NCBI GenBank assembly: GCA_945888895.1
Contig: CAMDAY010000064.1
Coordinates: 1-10,027, forward strand
Origin: Dehalococcoides mccartyi
GTDB lineage: Bacteria; Chloroflexota; Dehalococcoidia; UBA2979
DNA: 10,027 nucleotides
Reading direction: 5' to 3'
Below, piece by piece: positions 1 to 5,862 of the stretch (positions are counted from its first letter, which is position 1; each line of letters starts with the position of its first letter). Position numbers and translations under genes: made by a program. A model generated the notes under the pieces. That model saw nothing but the letters and a program-made list of their open reading frames with translations, was not told where the DNA came from and searched no databases.

Positions 1-1192
1 AGGGGTGCGTGATCGGCGGCGAGGTGATGCGCATGTGCACCTCCGTCGCGCCGGCGCGGCGGAGCATCTCGACCACGCGCGGGGTCGTGGTGCCTCGGAC
101 GATCGAGTCGTCGACGACCACGATGCGCTTGCCCTGGAGCACCTCGCGCAGCGGGTTGAACTTCAGGCGCACGCCGCGCTCGCGGAGGCGCTGGTCGGGC
201 TGGATGAAGGTGCGGCCGACGTAGCGGTTCTTGACCAGCCCCTCGGCATACGGGATGCCGGAGGCCTGCGCGAAGCCGATCGCCGCCGCCGTCGCCGAGT
301 CCGGCACGCCGATGACCATGTCCGCCTCGACGGGATGCTCGTCCCACAGCGCCGCGCCCATGCGCATGCGGACGGGGTGCAGCAGCTCACCACCGAGGCG
401 GGAGTCGGGGCGGGCGAAGTAGATGAACTCGAAGAGGCAGAGTGCCTGCTTCTGCGCCTCTCCCATCGGCAGCGTCTCGCCGAGCGGGTACGAGGAGTGG
501 AGACCGTCTGCGTCGATGCGGACCACCTCGCCCGGCTGCACCTCGCGCACGAACTCGGCGCCGAGGTGGTCGAGGGCGCAGGTCTCGGAGGCGAAGACCC
601 AGCCGTGGCCGTTGAGCCGGCCGATGCACAGCGGGCGGATGCCCAGCGGATCGCGGACGCCGAACATCGCGTCCTTCGTGAGGATGGTGAGCGAGTAGGC
701 GCCGTTGGCGCGGCGCATCAGCGTGCCAAAGCGCTCGTCCCACGTCTCGCCCGGCGTCTCCACCAGCAGCCGCCCGAGCACCTCGGTGTCCGACGATGTC
801 TCGAACTGCACCCCGAGGGCGTCGAGGTCGGCGCGCATGACTTCGGCGTTGACCACGTTGCCGTTGTGCGCGATGGCGAGCTCACCGTGCGCGCCGCGGA
901 CGACGAAGGGCTGCGCGTTGGCCTGCGTGGAGCTGCCGGTGGTGGAGTAGCGGGTGTGGCCGATGGCCGAGTGGCCGGGGAGGGTGGAGAGGGTGTCTTC
1001 CATGAAGACCTGGGAGACCAGGCCCATCTCCGCATAGAGGTGAATGCGCTTGCCGTCAGTGGTGGCAATGCCGGCGGACTCTTGCCCGCGATGCTGGAGC
1101 GCATGGAGCCCGAAGAAGGTAAGCCGAGCGACATCTTCGCCGGGGGCGAAGACGCCAAATACGCCGCATTTCTCTCCGAGCTGGTCGAGCAA
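1..1192 (-). CDS. purF: Amidophosphoribosyltransferase PurF (3' end cut by window edge)
   Basis: PurF catalyses the first committed step of purine synthesis, forming phosphoribosylamine from PRPP and glutamine in the cytoplasm. The frame is open from the left edge to about 1250. It begins with a short propeptide and then the Ntn-hydrolase nucleophile Cys9 in EKCGVFGVFAP, followed by ALQHRGQESAGIA. The PRPP-binding loop VVVDDSIVRGTT is at about residues 358-369. Cys252 in ALCLFEFIYFARPDS matches a 4Fe-4S ligand of the Bacillus subtilis-type enzyme; the remaining ligands would lie beyond the edge. About 397 residues are visible, so roughly 60-100 are missing. No ATG is in frame. I chose TTG at 1192, which gives an 8-residue propeptide, but it has no clear ribosome site. 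GTG at 1246, directly after a strong hairpin, is the alternative. The function is secure; the start is not. Confidence 0.95.
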   Translation of the reverse strand, partial: MLDQLGEKCGVFGVFAPGEDVARLTFFGLHALQHRGQESAGIATTDGKRIHLYAEMGLVSQVFMEDTLSTLPGHSAIGHTRYSTTGSSTQANAQPFVVRGAHGELAIAHNGNVVNAEVMRADLDALGVQFETSSDTEVLGRLLVETPGETWDERFGTLMRRANGAYSLTILTKDAMFGVRDPLGIRPLCIGRLNGHGWVFASETCALDHLGAEFVREVQPGEVVRIDADGLHSSYPLGETLPMGEAQKQALCLFEFIYFARPDSRLGGELLHPVRMRMGAALWDEHPVEADMVIGVPDSATAAAIGFAQASGIPYAEGLVKNRYVGRTFIQPDQRLRERGVRLKFNPLREVLQGKRIVVVDDSIVRGTTTPRVVEMLRRAGATEVHMRITSPPITHP

Positions 1193-1246
1193 ACGCGCAC
1201 CCGTTTCCCATGCCCAGGCAGGTGAAAAGTGTACACCGCAGATCAC

Positions 1247-1276
1247 GGAGCCGGGGGCTGTGACACCCCCGGCTCC
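1247..1276. promoter_or_regulatory. Perfect 11-bp hairpin in the purF leader
   Basis: GGAGCCGGGGG (1247-1257) and CCCCCGGCTCC (1266-1276) are exact reverse complements around an 8-base loop. On the minus strand the hairpin ends one base before the alternative GTG start of purF. No T-run follows in that direction; on the plus strand only TTCATAT follows. It could be a leader structure or terminator-like element controlling purF. That role is inferred from position only. Confidence 0.45.
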
Positions 1277-1360
1277 TTCATATCTCGCGCTGGTTGCAGG
1301 TCTGCTCCGGGGCTGCGCCCGCCCGCCGGGTGCAGTACGACAACACGGCCGCAGACTGCC

Positions 1361-1472
1361 TCCGCCGGGAGTGTGAGGGGCGCAGCTCCTCACGGTTGGT
1401 TCTTCTGTTTCAGAACCTCTCCCGCGCCCCGCGCGAAGCGCCGTTCTCCCAGGAGGCACGAGGGGGAGGGGG
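1361..1472. repeat. Dispersed intergenic repeat, copy 1
   Basis: This copy starts with a 32-base block (1361-1392) that matches 3815-3846 with two differences and contains TGAGGGG CGCAG CTCCTCA. A second block follows with the small palindrome TTCTG TTT CAGAA (1403-1415) and a C-rich arm (1416-1423). That arm pairs imperfectly with the G-rich stretch near 1462-1472. Compared with copy 2, about 40 bases are inserted inside the last hairpin. It lies in the gap upstream of purF. Confidence 0.7.
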
Positions 1473-1543
1473 ATGGGTCGCCCCGCTCGGAGCGTCGAGG
1501 CAACTCGCCGAGGATCGCGCCCCGCTGCTACGCCTCGGCGGTG

Positions 1544-1942
1544 CTAGCCGAGCGCGATCTTGCCGTGCTCGATCTTCGCGCAGCGGTCCATGACCACCTC
1601 AAGGCCCGCAGCGCGCGCCTCCGCGGCAGCGGCTTCGTTCACGATGCCGAGCTGCATCCACACTGCCTTCGCGCCGGAGGCGATCGCGTCCGCCACGACG
1701 GGCGGCACGTCCTCGGGGCGGCGGAAGATGTCGACGATGTCCACCGGCTCGGGCACCTCGGCGACCGCGTCGTAGACCGGCATCCCGAAGATCTCCGTCT
1801 CCGTCGGGTTGACGAGGTAGACGGTGTACCTGGCGTCGATGAGGTATTTCGCGACCTCGTTCGATGCGCGATCGGCACGGGAGGAGACGCCGACCACGGC
1901 GATCGTCTTCGCATCTCGGATCAACTCGACGGAATGTTCCAT
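1544..1942 (-). CDS. CoA-binding-domain protein (YccU-like)
   Basis: This 132-residue protein is a single Rossmann-type CoA_binding_2 domain. Family signatures visible are IAVVGVSS near the N-terminus, the NEVAKYL...YTVYLVNP segment, DIVDIFRRPEDVP in the middle, AVWMQLGI, and VVMDRC close to the end. Such stand-alone domains resemble the CoA-binding part of acyl-CoA synthetases/succinyl-CoA ligases. Their physiological role is generally unknown, so I assign none. The ATG at 1942 is preceded by AGGAGG with six bases between, a near-ideal ribosome site. The gene lies 69 bases after the membrane-protein gene on the same strand and may be co-transcribed with it. Confidence 0.9.
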   Translation of the reverse strand: MEHSVELIRDAKTIAVVGVSSRADRASNEVAKYLIDARYTVYLVNPTETEIFGMPVYDAVAEVPEPVDIVDIFRRPEDVPPVVADAIASGAKAVWMQLGIVNEAAAAEARAAGLEVVMDRCAKIEHGKIALG

Positions 1943-2011
1943 GCCCTGCCTCCTCGTGCGCAGCGCCTCGGCTGCTCACCAATGGTCGCACCGACGCGAA
2001 GCCCTCAGGCG

Positions 2012-2677
2012 CTACGCGTCACCCTGGGGCGTATCGAGGTCGTGGAGATCCTCGTCGTCCTCGAACGCCCACGCGGGGAGCGCGCCGGGGGTGAGCGGCG
2101 CACCGGACATCGCCGCGAGCGCGCCGCCGAGATCGTTCGCGCGGCCGAGCGCCTCCTCGGCGAGCGACCGCGCGGTCGAGATCACGCCGACGAGGAGCAC
2201 GCGGTGGTTGTCCTTCACCACGCGCACCTCCCAACGGATCACGTCCTGCAGGTCGCCACTCGCCAGCTCGTCCGCGAAGTCACCGCCGACCTCGATGCGC
2301 TTGATACGCGCGAACGTCACGAGCTCCTCCGTGCCGATCCCCAGCCCGAGGAACCCCTGCTGCCAGCGGCACGTCCCCTTCGGGCGCTCCATCAGGAATG
2401 CGCTCCCGGCAACCTGGTACACGAACCCGAGCATCGCCGCCGGCCCCGCGACGATCGCGACAAGCAGCAGCACCATCAGCGTCCACAGCGGCAGCGTGTT
2501 CATGAACGCCACCAGCCCCCACACCGCGAGCCCGGCGATGCCGGCCTCGATCAGCGGGGTGACCAGCTGCCCTCGCGAGGGTCGGACGGCGATCGTGTCC
2601 GGGGTGATCGAGGCGTACGCGCGGTGCAGCGGGATCGTGCGGCGCTGGCTCGTGCTGGGGGAGACGTCGCTGCTCAT
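2012..2677 (-). CDS. Unrecognised two-helix membrane protein
   Basis: I do not recognise a named family. The 221-residue product has a polar N-terminus (1-38), two hydrophobic stretches likely to span the membrane (about 41-60 and 64-89), then a soluble part containing RPKGTCRWQQGFLGLGIGT and alternating hydrophobic/charged strands (about 117-168). It ends in an acidic tail, FEDDEDLHDLD. The soluble part reads like a beta-rich domain on a membrane hairpin, perhaps PH-like, but that is a guess. I chose ATG 2677 because it leaves a proper divergent promoter gap. The frame stays open to 2965, but that extension overlaps the opposing zinc-protein gene and looks antisense. A weak GAGG precedes the start. 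Confidence 0.75.
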   Translation of the reverse strand: MSSDVSPSTSQRRTIPLHRAYASITPDTIAVRPSRGQLVTPLIEAGIAGLAVWGLVAFMNTLPLWTLMVLLLVAIVAGPAAMLGFVYQVAGSAFLMERPKGTCRWQQGFLGLGIGTEELVTFARIKRIEVGGDFADELASGDLQDVIRWEVRVVKDNHRVLLVGVISTARSLAEEALGRANDLGGALAAMSGAPLTPGALPAWAFEDDEDLHDLDTPQGDA

Positions 2678-2678
2678 G

Positions 2679-2738
2679 CCTCGATCGTAGACGGGCGGCG
2701 ACGTTGCCGCCCGTTCCGCGCCGAGCCTATGATCGAGG
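2679..2738. promoter_or_regulatory. Divergent promoter region with nested palindromes
   Basis: Outer arms CCTCGATCGTAG (2679-2690) and CTATGATCGAGG (2727-2738) are inverted repeats with one mismatch in 12. Inside lies a 22-base near-perfect palindrome (2692-2713) centred on ACGT. The right arm contains TATGAT (2728-2733), a good -10, with TTGCCG (2704-2709) 18 bases upstream as a possible -35 for the plus-strand zinc-protein gene. The left arm offers TACGAT on the minus strand as a -10 for the membrane-protein gene, but without a good -35. The hexamers are visible; actual promoter and operator use is inferred. Confidence 0.45.
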
Positions 2739-2753
2739 AACCGGAGGCACCAC

Positions 2754-2972
2754 ATGCGCCACGACCTGATGGACATCCTCGCCTGCCCGATCTGCAAGGG
2801 CGCGCTGAAGCTCGCCGCCACCCGCGAGGACGGCGGCGAGGTGCTGGACGGCACGCTCTCCTGCGCGACCTGCGCCGAGGAGTACCCGATCGTGGACGGC
2901 ATCCCGAACCTGCTGCCTCCCGACCTCCGCCGCGCGATGGACGCCACGCCGTCCGCCCCCAGCATTCACTGA
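2754..2972 (+). CDS. Trm112/YcaR-like small zinc-binding protein
   Basis: This 72-residue protein has the Trm112/UPF0434 layout: RHDLMDILACPICKGAL at the N-terminus, then a second cysteine pair in LSCATCAEEYPIVDGIPNLLP. The pairs C11/C14 and C37/C40 should bind one zinc ion. In eukaryotes and archaea Trm112 activates methyltransferases; the role of bacterial YcaR-type proteins is poorly defined, so I give only the family. CGGAGG lies six bases before the ATG, and a plausible promoter sits just upstream. Its stop overlaps the start of the next gene (TGATG). Confidence 0.9.
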   Translation: MRHDLMDILACPICKGALKLAATREDGGEVLDGTLSCATCAEEYPIVDGIPNLLPPDLRRAMDATPSAPSIH

Positions 2973-3235
2973 TGAATCCGCTCGCAGGCCCCATGACCCA
3001 GCAGCGGTCCCGTGAGCTCGGCGGTCTGCTGATCGCGATCGCTGCCGCGATCAAGCTCACGTGGTTCCTCGGCAGCTTCGGCGGGCAGCGCTCCGTCCTC
3101 GCCTCGATCGTGCTCGGCATCATCGTCGTGCCAATTGCCGCGCTGCTGTTCTGGATTGGCGTCACGCTCGTGGTGATGAACTGGGACCACCCCGCCGACT
3201 ACCCGCCCGCCGATCCCGCCCCGCTCGACGACTGA
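2972..3235 (+). CDS. Small two-helix membrane protein, unknown function
   Basis: This 87-residue protein has two hydrophobic segments. The first, about residues 18-35, is GLLIAIAAAIKLTWFLGSF; the second, about 43-68, begins VLASIVLGIIVVPIAALLFW. A short acidic, proline-rich tail (HPADYPPADPAPLDD) follows. I recognise no family. The ATG at 2972 overlaps the stop of the zinc-protein gene by one base and has no ribosome site of its own, so translational coupling is likely. ATG 2993, with GCAGG upstream, is an alternative start giving 80 residues. The overlap suggests both genes form one small operon. Confidence 0.75.
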   Translation: MNPLAGPMTQQRSRELGGLLIAIAAAIKLTWFLGSFGGQRSVLASIVLGIIVVPIAALLFWIGVTLVVMNWDHPADYPPADPAPLDD

Positions 3236-3265
3236 TCGAGGCCCCTCGACAACTCTCGCCGAGGG
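3236..3265. terminator. Possible bidirectional terminator between convergent genes
   Basis: Between the plus-strand membrane-protein stop and the minus-strand folK stop there are two mutually exclusive stems: TCGAG GCCC CTCGA (3236-3249), and CCCTCG (3243-3248) pairing with CGAGGG (3260-3265). The convergent position fits a terminator. There is no T-run on either side, so the call is weak. Confidence 0.35.
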
Positions 3266-3266
3266 T

Positions 3267-3788
3267 CTAGTTCGCGCGCTCCCATCCGACCTCAGCGACA
3301 CGCACCACCTCGTCACGCTCGGCCTGCGGGCGCGTGTCGCGCAGCGCGGCGATCGGGCGCGCGAGGTGCGGATGCAACACGTCGCCCGCGACGTCCGCGA
3401 GGGGCACGAGGACAAACGACCGCTCCGTGAGCAGCACGTGAGGCACGATGAGGTCCGGCTCGTCCACCGTCTCGCCTTCGATCAGGGCGATGTCGATGTC
3501 GAGGGGACGCGCGGTCCAGCGCCCCGCGGCGAAGTCGCGACCGTGCGCTGCCTCGATGCGCTTCGCAAGCACCAGCAGCGCGCGCGCGTCGAGGTCGCTC
3601 TCGCCACCGACCGCGATGTTGAGGAACGCGGGCTGATCGAGGACGCCCCACGGCGGCGTCTCGTACAGCGCGGACACCGCGTCGACCTGCACGCCGCAGT
3701 CGCGCAACTCCTCGAGCGCGTGGCGCAGATGCGCGCGGCGATCGCCGAGGTTCGAGCCGAGCGCGAGGTAGACGCGGCGCTTCTGCAC
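3267..3788 (-). CDS. folK: 6-hydroxymethyl-7,8-dihydropterin pyrophosphokinase (HPPK)
   Basis: FolK transfers pyrophosphate from ATP to 6-hydroxymethyl-dihydropterin, the step just before FolP in folate synthesis. The 173-residue length is normal. Visible signatures are VYLALGSNLGDR at the N-terminus, SALYETPPWG, QPAFLN, and RWTARPLDIDI at 90-100. The metal-binding aspartates are D97 and D99, and R94 matches a catalytic arginine of the E. coli enzyme. PHVLLTERSFVLVPL follows. The start is GTG 3788 because AGGAG lies six bases upstream; a TTG at 3809 would add seven residues but has no ribosome site. It follows folP on the same strand after 110 bases that hold a repeat element. Confidence 0.95.
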   Translation of the reverse strand: MQKRRVYLALGSNLGDRRAHLRHALEELRDCGVQVDAVSALYETPPWGVLDQPAFLNIAVGGESDLDARALLVLAKRIEAAHGRDFAAGRWTARPLDIDIALIEGETVDEPDLIVPHVLLTERSFVLVPLADVAGDVLHPHLARPIAALRDTRPQAERDEVVRVAEVGWERAN

Positions 3789-3814
3789 TCGATGCTCCTG
3801 ATCACGCAACGCAG

Positions 3815-3886
3815 TCCGCCGGGAGTCTGAGGGGCGCAGCCCCTCAGAACACCTTCTGATTCAGAACCCCTCCATATCGGGAGGGG
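3815..3886. repeat. Dispersed intergenic repeat, copy 2
   Basis: Three small hairpins lie in a row: TGAGGGG CGCAG CCCCTCA, then the palindrome TTCTGA T TCAGAA (3854-3866), then CCCCTCC (3867-3873) pairing with GGAGGGG (3880-3886). The first 32 bases match copy 1 at 1361-1392 with two differences. The 20 bases from 3854 match copy 1 from 1403 with two differences. It occupies the gap between folP and folK. Because all stems are perfect here, this copy looks the more intact of the two. Confidence 0.75.
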
Positions 3887-3898
3887 CAGGGGTGGGCG

Positions 3899-4762
3899 TC
3901 AGGGAAGCACACCGCGCACGACGGCGTCAGAGACGCGTGCGACCTGCACCATCTCCTCGACGTCGTGCACGCGCACGATGTCCACGCCCTGCTGGATCGC
4001 GAGGGCGACGGTCGCCGCCGTACCCCACACGCGCTGCGGCGCGGGCCGATCGACGACGTAGCCGATGAACGTCTTCCTCGATGTGCCGACCAGCAACGGC
4101 CGGCCGAGGTCGCGCAGCTCGCCCAGGCGGCGCATCAGGTTGTAGTTCTGCACGGGACCCCACCCGAACCCGAAGCCGGGGTCGAGGATGATCTGATCGC
4201 GCGGCACCCCGGCCGCCTCGGCGAGCGCGATGCCTCGACGCAGGCCGTTGCGGACATCCTCGACGACGTCGCCGCCGAACTCGCGGCCGCGCTGGTTGTG
4301 CATGATCACGACCGGCACGCCTTCCTTCGCGATGGCGGCAGCCATGTCGGGGTCGCCCTGCAGTCCGGTAACATCGTTCACCGCGTTCGCGCCCGCACCG
4401 ATCGCGCGCGTTGCGACCGAGGCTTTCGTCGTGTCGACCGTGATCGGCGTGTTGCGCACCGCACGACGCACCGCGCCGAGGACGAGCGACAACCGCTCCC
4501 ATTCCTCGTCGGCGTCGATCGGTGCGAAGTCAGGACGCGTGGATTCCGCGCCGATGTCGATGATGTCCGCGCCCGCCTCGACCATCGTGCGGGCCTGCTG
4601 AGCTGCGGCATTGGGGTCCACGATGCCGTCCCCGGAGAACGAGTCGGGCGTCGCGTTGATCACGCCCATGACGTAGGTACGGCTGCCCCACACGAAGCGC
4701 GTCTTGCCGATCTGCATCGGAGGCGGATGATCGCCGGACGGGACGGGAGCGGTGGGGTCCAC
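3899..4762 (-). CDS. folP: Dihydropteroate synthase
   Basis: FolP joins the pterin pyrophosphate made by FolK to p-aminobenzoate, giving dihydropteroate; it is the sulfonamide target. The 287-residue TIM-barrel protein shows VMGVINATPDSFSGDG (31-46), ADIIDIGAESTRP (65-77), the ITVDTTK strand, NAVNDVTG (126-133), VVIMHNQRG, ILDPGFGFGWG (192-202) and LVGTSRKTFIG (224-234) with the pterin-contacting SRK. GTAATVALAIQQGVDIVRVHDV closes the barrel. I chose GTG 4762, one base after the mec stop, with GAGG about nine bases upstream. TTG 4777 would overlap mec, and ATG 4717 lacks a ribosome site. The tight spacing implies co-transcription with mec. Confidence 0.95.
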   Translation of the reverse strand: MDPTAPVPSGDHPPPMQIGKTRFVWGSRTYVMGVINATPDSFSGDGIVDPNAAAQQARTMVEAGADIIDIGAESTRPDFAPIDADEEWERLSLVLGAVRRAVRNTPITVDTTKASVATRAIGAGANAVNDVTGLQGDPDMAAAIAKEGVPVVIMHNQRGREFGGDVVEDVRNGLRRGIALAEAAGVPRDQIILDPGFGFGWGPVQNYNLMRRLGELRDLGRPLLVGTSRKTFIGYVVDRPAPQRVWGTAATVALAIQQGVDIVRVHDVEEMVQVARVSDAVVRGVLP

Positions 4763-4763
4763 C

Positions 4764-5270
4764 CTAAACCACCTCAATGGGCTCTTCCTGCATAGCCCGA
4801 ATCGCTTCGTCTACGGTCGATGCCGAGACAATCCGCCAAGCACGGACCACTGGGGGATCCTCAGAAACGATCACCTCGCCCTCTTTTCGCGCGAGCGAAA
4901 TGACGATGTAGTAGGCCTCTGGATACATCGGGCGCTCAGTCACCTGTCCCGGAGGGAAGAACGCACTGCGCACGTCGGTCGGTGATGGCCGAGCTTCTGA
5001 TGCGACATGCGAGTGATAGATCGAGAACAAGGTCTCGCCAGTCGAATCTCGCCGCTGCTCAAGTCGCGCGAACTGCATTGGGTGCATGAGATAGCGGTAA
5101 GGACTGCCGCTGGGCGGCTGGCCCGGGGTTTCGTTGGCGACATTCGCGATCCGATGAACCGATGTCGGGACACCGTCCGTTGCATGTACGACGCCGCACG
5201 CCTCATTCGGCAGATCCTCGCGGGCGTGGGCGACCATCTCATCGATGATCGCGCGGGGGATTCGAGGCAT
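4764..5270 (-). CDS. mec: JAMM-family metallopeptidase, Mec-like
   Basis: This 168-residue protein carries the complete JAMM zinc-peptidase motif. Glu23 is in PNEACGVV, His86 and His88 are in IYHSH, and seven residues later come Ser96 and Asp99 in RPSPTD. The stretch IYHSHVASEARPSPTD closely resembles, from memory, the same part of M. tuberculosis Mec, which hydrolyses the CysO-cysteine adduct to release cysteine. The cysO/cysM cluster 1.6 kb away supports that role here. Processing of carrier C-termini is another possible job. The ATG at 5270 is nine bases after AGGAGG; GTG 5276 is only three bases after it. The stop lies one base from the folP start, so the gene leads a mec-folP-folK run. 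Confidence 0.9.
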   Translation of the reverse strand: MPRIPRAIIDEMVAHAREDLPNEACGVVHATDGVPTSVHRIANVANETPGQPPSGSPYRYLMHPMQFARLEQRRDSTGETLFSIYHSHVASEARPSPTDVRSAFFPPGQVTERPMYPEAYYIVISLARKEGEVIVSEDPPVVRAWRIVSASTVDEAIRAMQEEPIEVV

Positions 5271-5294
5271 GAGCACGGCCCTCCTGTGTTGTAT

Positions 5295-5401
5295 CGGGCG
5301 AACGCCGGGATACCCGGCACGCCCGAGCAGACCCGCGGGCTTCGAGGACTTGCTGAATCTTCTCCCCTCGCGCCACCCGACTCAAATCGGGGCGAAGAAT
5401 C
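5295..5401 (-). promoter_or_regulatory. Structured leader region upstream of mec
   Basis: Next to the mec ribosome site is a nested hairpin: outer CGGGCG (5295-5300) with CGCCCG (5320-5325), and inner GCCGGG (5304-5309) with CCCGGC (5313-5318) around ATA. Further upstream, 5355-5367 and 5389-5401 form a 13-bp stem with two mismatches. A smaller perfect stem, CCCGA (5376-5380) with TCGGG (5387-5391), shares bases with it, so the two cannot both form. This could be a regulatory 5' leader; I match it to no known riboswitch. Confidence 0.4.
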
Positions 5402-5486
5402 CGCGCCTGCTCAGCCCTGTGGACGCACCTCGACCGACCGATGATCCAACCGGGGCGGCACGCCGTCGTCCTCGGACGGAGCCGCC

Positions 5487-5780
5487 ATGCAAGCGATGAT
5501 CTGCGACGCCTGCCACCGACCGATGGAACGCGAGGGCTTCGAGTTCTCGCTGCTCCGCGCGGCGGTCGTCTCCTCGCCCGGCGAGGCCCCGCACCTGACG
5601 AACATCAGCGGCAACAACGGCGTGCTATCGGCGTCGCTCTGCCTGCGCTGCGGCGAGCGCCTGAGCGCCATCGTCCGCCGCAAGCTTCAGGACCCGTGCC
5701 CCACCTGCGAGGTCGCCCCGATGGCCGTGGGCGACGCCCGCGCCGAGACGCGCATGAACGAGGCCCGGCGCGTCGGCTAG
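5487..5780 (+). CDS. Six-cysteine zinc-ribbon-like protein, unknown function
   Basis: This 97-residue protein has three CxxC pairs: C6/C9 in CDACHRPM, C52/C55 in SLCLRCGERL and C71/C74 in DPCPTCEVAP. The spacing suits one or two structural zinc sites, or a metal/redox role; no named family is recognised. Between the first two pairs is a segment with LLRAAVVSSPGE and LTNISGNNG. CGGAG lies five bases before the ATG at 5487; a second in-frame ATG nine bases later is possible. The gene is divergent from mec and convergent with cysM, and is the only plus-strand gene in the right half of the window. A link to sulfur metabolism is suggested only by position. Confidence 0.75.
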   Translation: MQAMICDACHRPMEREGFEFSLLRAAVVSSPGEAPHLTNISGNNGVLSASLCLRCGERLSAIVRRKLQDPCPTCEVAPMAVGDARAETRMNEARRVG

Positions 5781-5823
5781 GCCATACCGCCGAAGTAGGC
5801 AGGGTGAGCACCGCTGAGTTGGC

Positions 5824-5862
5824 AGCGCCCGGCCGGCGCTACGCGCGCCTCGAGCGGCGCGC
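5824..5862. terminator. Paired inverted repeats between convergent genes
   Basis: AGCGCC (5824-5829) pairs with GGCGCT (5835-5840), and directly after it GCGCGC (5843-5848) pairs with GCGCGC (5857-5862); the last arm touches the cysM stop codon. The position between two convergent gene ends suits a terminator. No T-run follows on either strand, so intrinsic termination is uncertain. Confidence 0.35.

Larger units (their letters stand above)
1193..1543. other. 351-base gap between the CoA-binding gene and purF
   Basis: I see no convincing gene here. The gap holds a perfect 11-bp hairpin next to purF (1247-1276), one copy of a dispersed hairpin-rich repeat (about 1361-1472), and a weak 8-bp inverted repeat (1506-1513 with 1533-1540) just past the stop of the CoA-binding gene. 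That last repeat could be its terminator, although no T-run follows on the minus strand. The purF promoter should lie in this gap, but I could not pick out good -35 and -10 hexamers. Confidence 0.6.

Noticed and set aside
5..1225. Long plus-strand open frame opposite purF
   Set aside because: Its product is rich in Arg/Ala/Glu/His with no motifs, and the minus strand encodes a clear PurF; this is the usual antisense frame in GC-rich DNA.
2678..2965. N-terminal extension of the membrane protein by 96 residues
   Set aside because: It overlaps the opposing zinc-protein gene and the divergent promoter, and ATG 2677 is a reasonable start.
1229..2971. Long plus-strand open frame ahead of the small membrane protein
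   Set aside because: It runs antisense through two minus-strand genes and across the zinc-protein gene, with low-complexity Arg-rich content. Only the part from 2972 is a credible protein.
4940..5320. Alternative minus-strand frame beginning in the mec leader, containing CSC
   Set aside because: It runs deep into mec in another frame with no family motifs; it is most likely a shadow.
5355..5401. tRNA or T-box element upstream of mec
   Set aside because: CCCGACTCAAATCGGG resembles a T-arm, but the loop is six bases with no G53-C61 pair and no acceptor or anticodon arms. GGGTGGCGCG only partly matches the T-box consensus.
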